Source: Bidens hawaiensis (lineage: Eukaryota > Streptophyta > Magnoliopsida > Asterales > Asteraceae). From it: a stretch of 64,000 bases of DNA. A program made the position numbers and the translations under genes. Shown in pieces: positions 1 to 11,119 of this stretch. The DNA lies in NCBI GenBank assembly GCA_021521415.1, contig JAIQDT010005015.1, positions 62,001-126,000 of the forward strand, written 5' to 3'. The notes below the pieces were generated by a model, which saw nothing but the letters and a program-made list of their open reading frames with translations, did not search any database and was not told where the DNA came from. How positions within the stretch are numbered: the stretch's first letter is position 1; each line of letters opens with the position of its first letter.

Positions 1-642
1 TCTTCTTCAGGTTCTACTTCAGGCTCTGCCCCAGGCTCGGCCTCAGGCTCTGCCTCAGGGTCGGCTGCGTTCTGAGCAATCTGCATTTGTAGGATATCGC
101 AACGCTCTAACGCTATTTCGGTTCGGGTCCTTGCTTCTTGGAGTTGCTCTTTCAAGTCTATCATTTCGGCTTGCATCTTCATCATAACCTTCGTTTGTTG
201 ATCACTAGCCCCTTGCATATCCTTCATTGCCGCCGCCATGCGGGCAACCTCCTCCTTATTCTCGGTTTCGTCTTTTAACAATCTGGAAACGTTCTCTCTC
301 GTGTAGCGCATGTAACCCACATCACGCTCCAAACATGAAACAACGGCTGCGAGAACTCTCTCTACAGGTTCGGTTATGGGTGGTAGGGTGTTGGGATAAG
401 CAGGGTGGTTCGGGTGTGGCAACGGGGGAACTTGTTCACGGTAGACCATACGTCTGATCATGTTAGGGTACCAATCCCAGCTAACGTTGTTTTCGTAAAG
501 GCTTCCGGATAGGCGGGTACCTCTTCGGTGCCGGAGCTGCGAGTTCCGGGACTACGCGGGGTGGCGAGGCGGTAGGTAACTGAGGTTCCTTCCCGTGAGC
601 ATGCGTCATCGAATCGGATGATGATGAGGGTGGCGTCGACAT
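1..642 (-). pseudogene. gag-like N-terminal ORF of an LTR retrotransposon, frameshifted, runs off the window
   Basis: Just downstream (minus strand) of the primer site, a reading frame opens at an ATG at 640-642 with a Ser-rich start and stops at 481-483. A second minus-strand frame is open from about 495 to the left edge, so a frameshift near 490 separates the pieces. The second piece has a charged stretch (KDETENKEEVARMAAAM), then a heptad-like region rich in M, Q, E and K that looks coiled-coil, and ends in a Glu-Pro repeat (about 1-60) that is still open at the edge. This matches the position and style of the N-terminus of a plant Ty3/gypsy gag, before the capsid domain. No capsid or zinc-knuckle motif is in the window, so the family rests mainly on the LTR and primer site. 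Confidence 0.55.
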
Positions 643-802
643 TCCTACAGGTAAGCCGTGTATGCGCGCGCGTATGAGCGAAAGAGGTAAGAGATAAGAT
701 TACAAGACTACACAAACCTATGCAGTGCGTATTATTATAACTAATGGGTCGTCGCGGTTATAGTCTAGTATGCATGCAGTTTCTAGTTCGCTATAACCAA
801 TG

Positions 803-814
803 GCTCTGATACCA
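803..814 (-). other. primer binding site, tRNA-iMet type
   Basis: The minus strand reads TGGTATCAGAGC, complementary to the 3' end of plant initiator tRNA-Met. It lies 3 bases from the LTR edge at 818, the usual spacing. It fixes the element orientation as minus and 818 as the inner LTR end. Confidence 0.85.
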
Positions 815-817
815 ATC

Positions 818-3433
818 TGTCACACCCTCAAAATCCACTAACGGAGTTTTACCGTCAGAGGGTGTGAACTGGCAGGATCGGAATCATTAGTTATAACCAA
901 ACCAAAGAAAACGTTTAAATGAAAAATAAGTGCGGAAGCGTAAAACCTTAATTCAAAAGTTGCGTCACGCAGGACGACTTAAAACCAAATGTAAATGTTA
1001 AGAGTAAGATGTTTAACAATTAATGCATGCTCCTAAACCGCGCGCCCGCCTCGGCTACCTGAGAATAACATACTAAAAGGGGTCAACACGAGGTTGGTGA
1101 GTTCACAAGTTATATAAGATAAATCGTTTAGCGTTTGAGTTCAGCGTTTTCGTTAAGTGTTTTGCGTAACCACGTTACGGCGTTTAAAAGTTTTGCGTAA
1201 CCACGTTACGGCGTTTAAATGTTTTGCGTAACCACGTTACGGCGTTTAAGTGTGTAACCACGTTACAGCGTTTAAGTGTTACCAGATAATGTTATGTCAA
1301 ATTTTATATCGATAGGTAGCTAATCTATACAACAAGTATTACTAAGTGGTTCGAGACCGAAGCTGACTGTTTATCAAGTGCCCGTCACCAGGTCAACCCA
1401 GACCATGGTAAGTGTTAGCCAAAATTACACCCACTCAACCTCCAGTTGAGCTTAGCGTCGGGTGGGGTTTGTCAAACCCAGTAGTACTACTCAACAGTGA
1501 CTCGCTATTCCAAATATTAACCGGTTCGATGCGTGGGACTTCAAGGGTTACGTGCCGCTTAGCCTCTACAAGTGATATATATAATTTATAACAAAATCTT
1601 AAATATGTGTTTATCTCAAAAATGCGTTTATCGGAGTATGTTATCTCCCCCAAGTGAAAAACGTTTGAAAACAGTTCAAAGAGCGGGGTAAGTGAACTCA
1701 CTGTTTGCGAAGAATATTCCAAATTAGATCACCGAGTGATGCGCGTCGTAGAAAACTCTCTAGCGTTCTAAAATAACAAAGAGATTTTCTAAGTATCGGA
1801 ACGTTTAACGAGTCTCTAGACTCGGCACATAATACCTATGCACGTATCATGTTTCGTGTTTCGTTTGTGAACCGTGTGTGATTTAAACAAGTACAATTGT
1901 GATACGATACACGAGTGAGCAATTACTTTCGTGTCATGTATTAATAACGTACTTACAAGCAATTATTCCCGTAAGGGTATTTTGGTCAAAATACAACAAT
2001 TATATAAAAACTATCATATTTCATGCATTCCTACACAACTCAGCAGCTAGTTTCATTGTGACAGAATTTCTACTTGAAAGATTGTACTATTTCACCGATC
2101 ATATCATCTCAATTAATTCACCAAAAATCACCACTGAAACATACATGTCTTAGGTTTCCAGAACATATTTTATATTATTTTTATTCCATATAGATTTCTC
2201 ATAATGATCAAAACACTACAGTAAACTCATATCAGTCAGATTCATGCACAACAGAATGTTATTTGCAATTCCCGGTAAACGAAAAATCCAATAAATGCAA
2301 GACCACTTGGGTTTGGTTCCTAACTCAGTGAGTCAACTTCCAGAAGTGGAACCAACCCAATTGGCCTCGTAGTTCATGAGATATAGAATTTACAATATAA
2401 CCTAACAGCAGGTCTAACAGCTCAGCTTTGCATCACGTTTTTGTAAAATCATAAAAATATACTTCCACTTATCCAAAAATTACGAATTTATACTTTATGG
2501 AAACTAGACTCAACCTAGTTTACTGCAGTACCCACAATCTCAATCAATTTTCACGTTTACACTTCGTTACAGTCAGTTAAACATCGTATATATATTCTGT
2601 CCAGAATCTGTTCACATCAAAACTCAACATCATAACAATCTATGAACTATCATGCATCCATATAACCCTCTAGACACCATAACTACTATCCATGCATATA
2701 AATCACACCATACATACAAGATTAGGGTTTGTGTTTTAATTCAAATCAAGAACAACAATCAATCATGTATCAATATCAATCTAGTTATCACTTTATCATC
2801 AAATCAATTCAAGAATCACATGAACAATATAACACCTAGAATCGGCCAGCTAGGGTTTGTTATTAACCCAACAAACATCAAATTCAATCAACAAGGATGT
2901 GAAGGATGATCAAATATACCTTCCTAGCACTTAGTTCTTGGATCAAAGACTTGAATTGATGGTGTATGTGGGTGTTCTTGTGGACGGCAGCCGTGGAGAA
3001 GGGAGGTGAGAGAGAGCCGATCGGAACTTGTAGGTTAGGGTTAGGATAATAATAATAGTTAGGGTTAAGTTAATAATATATTTATAGATATACAAGTTAC
3101 ATTCTAATCCCTCTACTTTCCAAGTGTTGTTTTTCTAGAACATTCTATCATACTTGCACAATAAGTTAACATGACCATAATATTATCACATAGCACATAA
3201 TCCTAACACATAGTAATCACATAGTTCGTGTTTTGACGTTTGTCGTTTATTTATCAACTCGTTTGCGTTTCGGTGCAAATCCCGAAAGACTACTACACAT
3301 GTAGTAAATGTTAAGCGTCATTTAAACCCTAGTTTAAATGTAATGAAGTATGCGTTATAGATTCAACGATCTTTAAAGTTTGAATTAACGGAGTTGAGTT
3401 AACGAGGTTAACCTGGAATTGACGATTGTCACA
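818..3433 (-). mobile_element. 5' LTR of a minus-strand Ty3/gypsy-type retrotransposon
   Basis: On the minus strand the LTR starts TGTGACAATCGTCAATTCC at 3433 and ends GGGTGTGACA at 818, directly before the primer site. Length is about 2,616 bp, long but normal for plant gypsy elements. A TATA-like CTATAAATATA lies on the minus strand near 3079-3089. It carries a small tandem array at about 1156-1280. The 3' LTR and target duplication lie outside the window, so intactness cannot be judged. ORFs inside it are short and look non-coding. Confidence 0.7.
1156..1280. repeat. 29-bp tandem repeat inside the LTR
   Basis: About four units carrying GTAACCACGTTACGGCGTTT are joined head to tail; the last is shortened and has one change (ACAGCG). 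The core AACCACGTTACGG holds a small palindrome-like AACnnnGTT. Confidence 0.8.
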
Positions 3434-4512
3434 TGCCCCGGTGTTGTCGACGCCGCCCAACTTCACAAGTCGGTAAAAATGTTGTGGGAGTTTCGCCGAA
3501 GAGAGTGCCGCCCTAATTAAACATATTCCTATCTTTTAAATGGGGTGTTGAATTTTAAAGTACATATTCAAGATGATCTAAGTTCAAGATGGTGGTGAGG
3601 AGAAATTAAGAAGTTGCAGGTCTCATGGGGTGGAGTCGCAGAGAAGAAGAACGTGGACTTGTTTTTAACCTTGTAATTTAATATTTTAATTATAATTAAA
3701 AAAAAAAACCTCATATTTATCTAAGTAGGTTAAATTGTTTTTAGTTAATATTTTTTTTTGTTTATTTTCTTAAAAAAACTAAATACATAGGTTTGTATAA
3801 ATTTTTTTTATGAACATCTCGATATAAATTTTAACGAAAACGGATTTTTTTTTGAAAAAAAACATTTTTTTGTCTCGTAAACGACTTTGACACGTGCTTG
3901 AACCGGCAAGCTTAGCGAAATATTTACGTTTTTTCTACTCCACAACGATGAGTACTCGAAAATTATTTTTTTTATTTTACGTTCGTAAACAAAATTTAAT
4001 ATTTTTATTAAAGTTATATTATATTAACTCTACTTGTATTAATATTATTATTTTATTTAGAAAGAGAGGGAAGTGGTGAAATGGTAACCATTTCTATGAT
4101 ATTCTAATTAATTATGTCACCTCTTCTGAGTAATTGCTAATCATAGAGCATACAATCAGGCAATTCTCCATCTTGGTATGAACCCTAAAATGGGCGTGGC
4201 GTCATTGTGTTCACCTGTATGAACCCTAAATTCTCCATCTTGATATGAACCCTAAATATGTTCACCTGCTTCGTCATTTTGGTATGAAGCCTCAGTCGGT
4301 TGTGACGTTTGATTGAGTGGTCTGGTGGGTGGGAGACCAATAGTAGGTAAGCCATCGTATACCGTTTTCGAGGATGTAGAGTCGTGGTGGCAGTTTCCTA
4401 TTTCCTGTCGACTCAACGGCTGTTGCGAGTCTGTGTATTACTGACTTTCGTCTTTTTTTAATTAGTGTTGTCGGGCATGGATAGAAATTATCATATATAT
4501 GGCCTTTCTAGA
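3434..4512. other. AT-rich spacer, no gene recognised
   Basis: This stretch separates the outer LTR edge from the CACTA terminus. It has long A and T runs and three degenerate copies of a TATGAACCCTAAA phrase (about 4177-4256). The one short frame (3894-4079) is AT-driven and without recognisable motifs. Confidence 0.5.
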
Positions 4513-4530
4513 CACTACGTGAATATTGAC
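4513..4530 (+). repeat. left terminal inverted repeat of the CACTA element
   Basis: CACTACGTGAATATTGAC matches 30263-30280 inverted over 18 bases. Beyond that, similarity continues weakly into a GCCACAC motif at both ends. Confidence 0.9.
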
Positions 4531-5500
4531 TTTTAGCCACACATGTGGTCTGGGCGATTTGCCACACTTCGGCTTAAATGTGTGGCTAAAAGGTCTTTGA
4601 CCATGTTTGAAAACCTTCCAGAATGTTTTGGCTACACATGTTATTCTTCATGTGACCATTCTATACCTACTCAGGTACTTTTCGCTATACTTTGAAAAAA
4701 ACTATGACAAAATCTAGCCACATTATAAAAAACGTGTGGCGAAATGCGACCTACAGTCATAGTTTGTTTGATCTTTGATACATGTGACCAAAAACACATG
4801 CATTAGCCACAATTTGTGACATTTAACTAGCCACATGTTTTAATAGTGTGGCCAAATGTGATGAACGACTACTGTATTGATAAGAGATGTGTCTAAAAGT
4901 TAAAAGATATAGCCACTTATATTACGTTGTGTGAACTAATGTCACATTTGTTAGCCACATTTTTAATAATGTGGCGAAATATGAGGAACAACCATTGTAT
5001 ATATTAGTAATGTGGCTAAAACGCTTAAAATATATGGCCACTTATACGAGGTTGTGTGACCAAAGAGTAGTTTAGTTTTACTTTTCCTAAGTTTTTTATT
5101 GTCATGGATACACTTATTATGTGTGGCTATAAGTGATAAATGACCACACTTAAATATTTGTAAGTGTGTCCAAATGTAATTAATGGCCACTTATAAGATG
5201 TGTGACCAAAGAGTATCTTAGTTTTATTTTTTCTAAGTTTTTTATTGTCACAGATATACTTATTATGTGTGGCTATAAGTGATAAATGGCCACACTCAAA
5301 TATTTTTAAGTGTGTCCAAATGTAATTAATGGTCACTTATAAGAGGTTGTGCGACCAAAGAGTATCTTAGTTTTATTTTTTCTAAGTTTTTTATTATCAC
5401 ATATACACTTATTATGTGTGGCTATAAGTGATAAATGGTCACATAAAATATTTTTAAGTGTGTCCAAACGTAATTAATGGCCACACGTTGATTTGATGAG
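4531..5500. repeat. left subterminal repeat array of the CACTA element
   Basis: Many copies of GTGTGGCTA, AGCCACA and TGTGACCA variants occur in both orientations. From about 4960 to 5490 they sit in roughly three larger units of about 150-165 bp, each with a conserved GACCAAAGAGTA and a TCTAAGTTTTTTATTGTCA phrase (GACCAAAGAGTA near 5060, 5206 and 5353). In En/Spm such motifs bind TNPA; here binding is inferred from position and repetition only. Minus-strand frames in this array are by-products of the repeat. Confidence 0.85.
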
Positions 5501-5585
5501 TGGCTAACGTCATCATTATCTTTCCAGTTTCTTGTGCCGCAAATTTCAAATTGTCAGGGAGATGTACTGCCGGCGCCAGACGGTG

Positions 5586-5593
5586 TTTAAATA
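5586..5593 (+). promoter_or_regulatory. TATA-like box before the PB1-like gene
   Basis: TTTAAATA lies about 90 bases before the ATG at 5684, and a CAATCA-rich tract (about 5606-5660) fills the likely 5' leader. This is a placement argument only. Confidence 0.4.
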
Positions 5594-5683
5594 CCAGTCA
5601 ACATCCACAATCACAATCACAATCACAATCCAACAAATCACAATCACAATCCACAATCACCTTCTTCCGATTAATTTCCGAAA

Positions 5684-6133
5684 ATGGCTTCAACATGGAT
5701 CGATCGTAAACCGGGTACTCATGCCCCCATCTACTACGACCCCACGTTCTTTACCATTGTTTTCCACTTTTCTTCCGGCGCCGTCCGGAAGAATCAAAGG
5801 GTGAGGTTTGTGGACTATGTCCACCCTCAAACCTTCACATACCAACAACTTAACCGAATGGTTAGGTTTCTTGGGTACATGACTGCTGATTTTTTCAGCT
5901 TTGTGATGGAAGTCCCGGGAATCGAGGTGGCGCACATTGATTTGAACTCCGTGGAGAACTTCAAGGCTGTGTCCCTTTATAGGGCATTCCATACTCAGGT
6001 TCACCTTCACCTCCGAAGGCTTAAGGACTCCACCTACACCTCAGACGGCATGTGGGAGAGGATCATGCCCTCTCGGACTCCAGAAGCTGAGAATCAGATA
6101 TGGAATCTGATACTAGGATTTAGTTTTTTGTAA
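5684..6133 (+). CDS. PB1-like domain protein, 149 aa
   Basis: An intact 149-residue frame starts at an ATG in good context after a TATA-like box and CAATCA repeats. The start MASTWIDRKPG is followed by FFTIVFHFSSGAVRKNQRVRF, resembling the PB1-like domain (a small ubiquitin-like fold) often found at the N-terminus of plant transposon-associated genes. Residues 20-100 hold the likely domain; the C-terminus, rich in R and H, matches nothing I know. In larger relatives this domain precedes a zinc finger or transposase module, absent here, so it may be a stand-alone gene or a clipped first exon. It is the first gene inside the left CACTA end. Family assignment is by resemblance. Confidence 0.6.
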   Translation: MASTWIDRKPGTHAPIYYDPTFFTIVFHFSSGAVRKNQRVRFVDYVHPQTFTYQQLNRMVRFLGYMTADFFSFVMEVPGIEVAHIDLNSVENFKAVSLYRAFHTQVHLHLRRLKDSTYTSDGMWERIMPSRTPEAENQIWNLILGFSFL

Positions 6134-7459
6134 TTAGTTTTTTTATATTAATGTAATGTAATTATTATATTTTGGAATTAACTGTAAATGTTATTATTAT
6201 ATTTTGGTTTTGTATTTGAAGCGTAGTTGATGTTGTTTTTTATAATTAACTTTAAAATAGACGTTAGTGTGAGTGAATAATAAAATAGACCTAAAATTTA
6301 ATTTTTGGTAGTTGAGACAGTAATTTATTGTAGTTAAGTTGATTTTTAGCCTATCTAGTAAGTATACCAGTTTTTTTTGTTTTAATTAACTTGAATGTAG
6401 GTGGTGCGTGTGCGCGTGTAGTAGTGAAATATAAAAGGATGGGATGATTTGCTTTTGCACAAGATCGCGTTTTAAATTTATAAAAGTGATTTATATAAAG
6501 ACAAAACACACACAAAATAGGCAAGTGTACCTATCGTATATGTAGAATAGTATTGGTAAGAACCAACTACCGATCCGTGGATACAAATGTTTCTAATAAT
6601 AAATCGTTGTTTTGGGTTAATTTTGAACTTTTTATAAAATATAAATACTTATATATAATATATAGGTGACCAAGACAAGAGATTCTAAACGAGTTGTTCA
6701 ATTATGCGAAGGTTACCATCTAAGATCAAGAATCCACTCCATTTCAACATTGATAATTAATATTTAGACATATGATAAACTTGCCATAGCAATATATGAT
6801 AGATAGCTCCTTAAACCTTAAGTGAGCATCTTTGGCACTAAGGAGATAGCATGCGCATTTTAAAGTCCACCCTTTCCTAATGTCATACCATCTCAATGAT
6901 GTCAATTTAAGTTGGCAAGTAGTTTCGTAAAGTAGAAAGATTAGGATTGACTTTGATTTCTCAAATACCAATTCTAACAACTTCGGGTGGTTGTAGTTCA
7001 TCACACAACCTCCCCTCGGTTGATTTATTTAGGTTATAATTACACATTCCGTTAACATATGATTTCTTTAACTAATTTGATATCCTAAGCAAAGCCATTT
7101 TCGGATTACCAAGGTTTAGAGAAATCCATCATAACTTATACCTCATCATTTCTAAGTACAATATAAGGATCCATGTTTCGATAATGTATCAAAGTATTTC
7201 TATCTTTCAAGAACATGAATCGATCATGAACGATTGCCAATAGAATTGAAAACCACCAACTTTGAATTATGATTTAAGATGGTGAAACATTTCGCATCAA
7301 AAGATAATTGTAATATAACCATGTACTTTACTAGACTACATTATATGTCTTGATTAATTATCAAGTAGAACAAAGCTTCTTCATAGATTTTAGATGGTAA
7401 AAGGAGTTTAGCTCATAATGAGCATGATGATAGATATTAAGATGAATGATGATAATTGA
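6134..7459. other. AT-rich non-coding DNA inside the CACTA element
   Basis: Between the PB1-like gene and the first LTR of the tandem array I find no convincing frame; the minus frame at 6744-7004 is short and motif-free. The stretch begins with the AT-rich 3' flank of the PB1-like gene. Confidence 0.5.
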
Positions 7460-7869
7460 TGTGGGGAGATCAAAAGTTTAACAAATAATGACGAAATAAG
7501 TTATGGAATTACAAGAGTTTAAAATTAATATTTTATGTCTTTTGGTTTAATCATTAGAAGCCCAATGGTTTTCTATTTCTTTTAAATACCTGAGATTATG
7601 TAATGTAAAAGATGGAGTTTGAAATATATGAAAAAAAATCATTTCCTCTCTATCACAGTGTGTGTTAGTGTGTGAAATACCTAATTATCGGTATTCTTTG
7701 TGAATCAACGATAGTTGGAAGAATTGATCCTGGTATTCGTGTGAATCAACAGGTTCAATTATTTATCTTATTTACGATCTACGTCTTTTCTGGGAGTTTT
7801 GGGAAGTTCTTCACGGGTATTCTTAGAATCAACGTGTTTGACTTTCAATTTTATCATCACGCTGCGTCA
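7460..7869 (+). repeat. LTR copy 1 of the tandem retroelement
   Basis: 410 bp, TGTGGGGAG to GCTGCGTCA, followed by 2 bases and the primer site. It has an 8-A run where copy 2 has 7. Confidence 0.85.
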
Positions 7870-7900
7870 GTTGGTATCAGAGCCGAATTCCTGGCTCAAT

Positions 7901-8479
7901 ATGGCTTGTGAGGGGGATAATATCTATGATTCCTGGCCTGTGTTTGATGAATACGAGGACGAGGAATGGTATGTTTGGGCAACCGCCGATGTTCTTGAAA
8001 GTTTAAAAAGAAAATATGAGTGGTCTACAATTTATTCAGGTATTTTTGATGAAATTTTAAGGGATGGTACGGTAGAAAATGGTGGTGATATTGTGGTTAA
8101 TGATGATTCGAATTTTTCTTCCATATACATGGTATCTCCCACTATTTTGAAACTTCATATTAATGAGTTAAATGAAGATGCAAATTTTAAGAAATTGCCT
8201 ACCGTAATTATCAACTATTTCCCACATTCGAAGGTCAATGAAAAATATTTTATGTTTGAGCTTGATATGGTGGGCCTCAAAGTGAATGATGATTACATGA
8301 ATATAAAAGAATTGCATGAAGTGGTAATTATTTGGGATAGACTCATACACATAACTCCTAAAGGTGAAGGTGTGGTGATAGTATTTAACATGACTTGGAT
8401 GGATGGTCCCTTTGACCCAGGTGGTTATGGTTTAAAGACAAAACTCGAGGGCGAGTTTTTTCAAAGGTGGAGAGAATGA
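7901..8479 (+). CDS. 192-aa ORF of the tandem retroelement, copy 1
   Basis: The ATG at 7901 comes 17 bases after the primer site, so this is the only ORF of the internal region. The acidic protein begins MACEGDNIYDSWPVFDEYED and ends FFQRWRE just before the next LTR. The end LEGEFFQRWRE resembles the terminal residues of plant gypsy polyproteins, which also run into the purine tract, so the ORF may join a foreign or degenerate body to a pol tail. I do not recognise the central part; there are no zinc-knuckle, protease or RT motifs. An upstream TTG-started extension is in frame through the LTR and primer site and is unlikely to be used. Confidence 0.55.
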   Translation: MACEGDNIYDSWPVFDEYEDEEWYVWATADVLESLKRKYEWSTIYSGIFDEILRDGTVENGGDIVVNDDSNFSSIYMVSPTILKLHINELNEDANFKKLPTVIINYFPHSKVNEKYFMFELDMVGLKVNDDYMNIKELHEVVIIWDRLIHITPKGEGVVIVFNMTWMDGPFDPGGYGLKTKLEGEFFQRWRE

Positions 8480-8888
8480 TGTGGGGAGATCAAAAGTTTA
8501 ACAAATAATGACGAAATAAGTTATGGAATTACAAGTGTTTAAAATTAATATTTTATGTCTTTTGGTTTAATCATTAGAAGCCCAATGGTTTTCTATTTCT
8601 TTTAAATACTTGAGTTTATGTAATGTAAAAGATGGAGTTTGAAATATATGAAAAAAATCATTTCCTCTCTATCACAGTGTGTGTTAGTGTGTGAAATACC
8701 TAATTATCGGTATTCTTTGTGAATCAACGATAGTTGGAAGAATTGATCCTGGTATTCGTGTGAATCAACAGGTTCAATTATTTATCTTATTTACGATCTA
8801 CGTCTTTTCTGGGAGTTTTGGGAAGTTCTTCACGGGTATTCTTAGAATCAACGTGTTTGACTTTCAATTTTATCATCACGCTGCGTCA
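8480..8888 (+). repeat. LTR copy 2 of the tandem retroelement
   Basis: 409 bp, the shared middle LTR. Its first 210 bases match copy 3 by eye, and its remainder matches copy 1. Confidence 0.85.
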
Positions 8889-8919
8889 GTTGGTATCAGA
8901 GCCGAATTCCTGGCTCAAT

Positions 8920-9498
8920 ATGGCTTGTGAGGGGGATAATATCTATGATTCCTGGCCTGTGTTTGATGAATACGAGGACGAGGAATGGTATGTTTGGGCA
9001 ACCGCCGATGTTCTTGAAAGTTTAAAAAGAAAATATGAGTGGTCTACAATTTATTCAGGTATTTTTGATGAAATTTTAAGGGATGGTACGGTAGAAAATG
9101 GTGGTGATATTGTGGTTAATGATGATTCGAATTTTTCTTCCATATACATGGTATCTCCCACTATTTTGAAACTTCATATTAATGAGTTAAATGAAGATGC
9201 AAATTTTAAGAAATTGCCTACCGTAATTATCAACTATTTCCCACATTCGAAGGTCAATGAAAAATATTTTATGTTTGAGCTTGATATGGTGGGCCTCAAA
9301 GTGAATGATGATTACATGAATATAAAAGAATTGCATGAAGTGGTAATTATTTGGGATAGACTCATACACATAACTCCTAAAGGTGAAGGTGTGGTGATAG
9401 TATTTAACATGACTTGGATGGATGGTCCCTTTGACCCAGGTGGTTATGGTTTAAAGACAAAACTCGAGGGCGAGTTTTTTCAAAGGTGGAGAGAATGA
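8920..9498 (+). CDS. 192-aa ORF of the tandem retroelement, copy 2
   Basis: The encoded protein is identical over its full length to the copy at 7901-8479, in the same context after the primer site at 8891-8902. It ends directly at the third LTR. Full identity implies that the internal unit was duplicated recently relative to the insertion, or was homogenised by gene conversion. Function is unknown, as for copy 1. Confidence 0.55.
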   Translation: MACEGDNIYDSWPVFDEYEDEEWYVWATADVLESLKRKYEWSTIYSGIFDEILRDGTVENGGDIVVNDDSNFSSIYMVSPTILKLHINELNEDANFKKLPTVIINYFPHSKVNEKYFMFELDMVGLKVNDDYMNIKELHEVVIIWDRLIHITPKGEGVVIVFNMTWMDGPFDPGGYGLKTKLEGEFFQRWRE

Positions 9499-9710
9499 TG
9501 TGGGGAGATCAAAAGTTTAACAAATAATGACGAAATAAGTTATGGAATTACAAGTGTTTAAAATTAATATTTTATGTCTTTTGGTTTAATCATTAGAAGC
9601 CCAATGGTTTTCTATTTCTTTTAAATACTTGAGTTTATGTAATGTAAAAGATGGAGTTTGAAATATATGAAAAAAATCATTTCCTCTCTATCACAGTGTG
9701 TGTTAGTGTG
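9499..9710 (+). repeat. LTR copy 3 of the tandem retroelement, truncated
   Basis: About 212 bases match LTR copy 2, then similarity stops after TGTGTTAGTGTG, where a different LTR begins. The missing half was not found again further right, so the break looks like a deletion and not a clean insertion. Confidence 0.8.
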
Positions 9711-10919
9711 TCAGGTCCCTCGATTTCAGCTGGATCTTACTTAATCATGTCATAACTCACACAGATTGATGTGTTGACAAGGGAGTTAATGACTGGTTGC
9801 TATATTTAGAAAGATGACCGTTTGTTAATGGCGGAATCAATAACAAACATACGGTTGCATAATTAGTATTCAAGGGTAACCAACAAAACAAGATTCACTC
9901 AAAAGATTTCCATTCATATAACATTTATTATACAAAGTGGATAATCGGTTTAGGGTTTCTTGAAGGAGGGTTTTTCCGTACAGAGACAGCCGTCACTTTT
10001 CAAGGAAAATATTCTTTCTTATCCAAAAGTGTAAAGGCTCGAATCCGTCTTTTCCGTAGGCGGCGTGCCCTAAAACATTCTATTTATAGGCCTGCCAACC
10101 TAGGACAGCTGTCATTCCTTCTAGATACCCCAAACGTAAATATATATTCAAATTACACAATCAGAAAATATTCTAAGTGTAAAACAAGTCTTCCGGGTAG
10201 GCTCTGGATAAGTAAACTTCTCCGAGTAGACTGTGTGCTCTGCCTGCCTTAGACTTGGTAACATAGAAGTGTGCTCGGGATCAGTTTCCGGGTAGACTTT
10301 ACTTGAAGAGTACTTTACCAAGTAAAATACTCACTGGGTAGACTTCAGTCTTCTTGACTTTGCTAGACTTTTCCCGACAAACCCTTACAAGCAACCTTGT
10401 TCTTCGATGGTCCATTTCAACTCTTTGCTATAATATAACTTATAAGAAAAGTGTACTCGGGAGTACTGTTCCTTGCTTGAGTTGAACCTTGCCCGATGTT
10501 ACTTAGAGATATTCCTTTTATACATCAAGCTTGCTCGGACCATAATTATTAAAGAATACCTTGCCCGGTCTTCCAATCACTTGGCTTCATGGACTTGGTT
10601 AGCCAAAAGCTTACTCGGGAGAGAACCTTACCTGGCTATGAAGAACAGACTTGCTTGATAAAGTGAACCTTGCTCGGACTTACATAAACTAGTGAACCTT
10701 GCCCGACAATGCACTAATTTGCAAATTCTGCTCGGATATCCACTAAAGAAGACTACTTGAAGATAACCTTGCCCAATAGACAAAATATCGTACCCGGCTA
10801 AGTAAAAGCTTGCTCGGTGGTCAAAGGTGTGCCCGGATCCATACTTAGCGAATACTAAGGAGGTTGAGAAGTTTCCAATCTTCCATGTACTTCATTTTGG
10901 TCGAATCTCTGACTCAACA
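9709..10919 (-). mobile_element. 3' LTR of a truncated minus-strand copia-like element
   Basis: On the minus strand the LTR starts TGTTGAGTCAGAG at 10919 and ends GGGACCTGACA at 9709, about 1.2 kb. It is preceded by a polypurine tract AAGGGGGAGAT. A minus-strand TATA-like CTATAAATAG lies at about 10080-10090. The interior is rich in repeated CTTGCTCGG and TTGCCCGG phrases. The junction is duplicated: the same 19 bases occur at 10911-10929 and 10944-10962, so the LTR edge could be either. No 5' LTR or primer site was found, so the 5' part seems lost. Confidence 0.65.
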
Positions 10920-11119
10920 ATCTCCCCCTTAGGTCAATTGTTTGACTCAACAATCTCCCCCTAGATTGGAACACCTCAGCTGACCCAAAACATTTCTAAG
11001 GTTACATACACATAGTAAAAAATACACATCAAATTTCAAAGTCAAATTACATAATCAAATAACATAAAGAGATTACATAATCAAAAGCTGTCCGAAGACA
11101 TTACAAAACAAAACCTATT

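Larger units (their letters stand above)
7460..9710 (+). mobile_element. tandem array of a short non-autonomous LTR retroelement: LTR-int-LTR-int-LTR
   Basis: Three LTR copies begin TGTGGGGAGATCAAAAG at 7460, 8480 and 9499; the first two end GCTGCGTCA at 7869 and 8888, and the third is cut at about 9710. Between them are two near-identical internal regions, each with a tRNA-iMet primer site (7872-7883, 8891-8902), a 192-residue ORF and a purine tract next to the following LTR. Units are 1,020 and 1,019 bp. Such arrays arise by unequal recombination between LTRs. Size and lack of pol make it a TRIM/LARD-like non-autonomous element. LTR1 differs from LTR2 at a few sites in its first 170 bases (for example AAGAG versus AAGTG), while internal copies encode identical proteins. 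Confidence 0.85.

Noticed and set aside
803..814. GGTATCAGAGC sites as tRNA genes
   Set aside because: Only the 3' acceptor complement is present, always next to an LTR; they are primer binding sites.
3030..3068. TTAGGGTTAGG-like stretch resembling telomere repeats
   Set aside because: Only a few short irregular copies within an LTR; no array.
4963..5336. Two overlapping minus frames with similar proteins
   Set aside because: They arise from the subterminal repeat units of the CACTA element, hence their resemblance.
7672..7911. 79-aa frame repeated at 8691-8930
   Set aside because: It runs through the LTR and primer site and starts at a non-ATG codon; repetition reflects the LTR copies.
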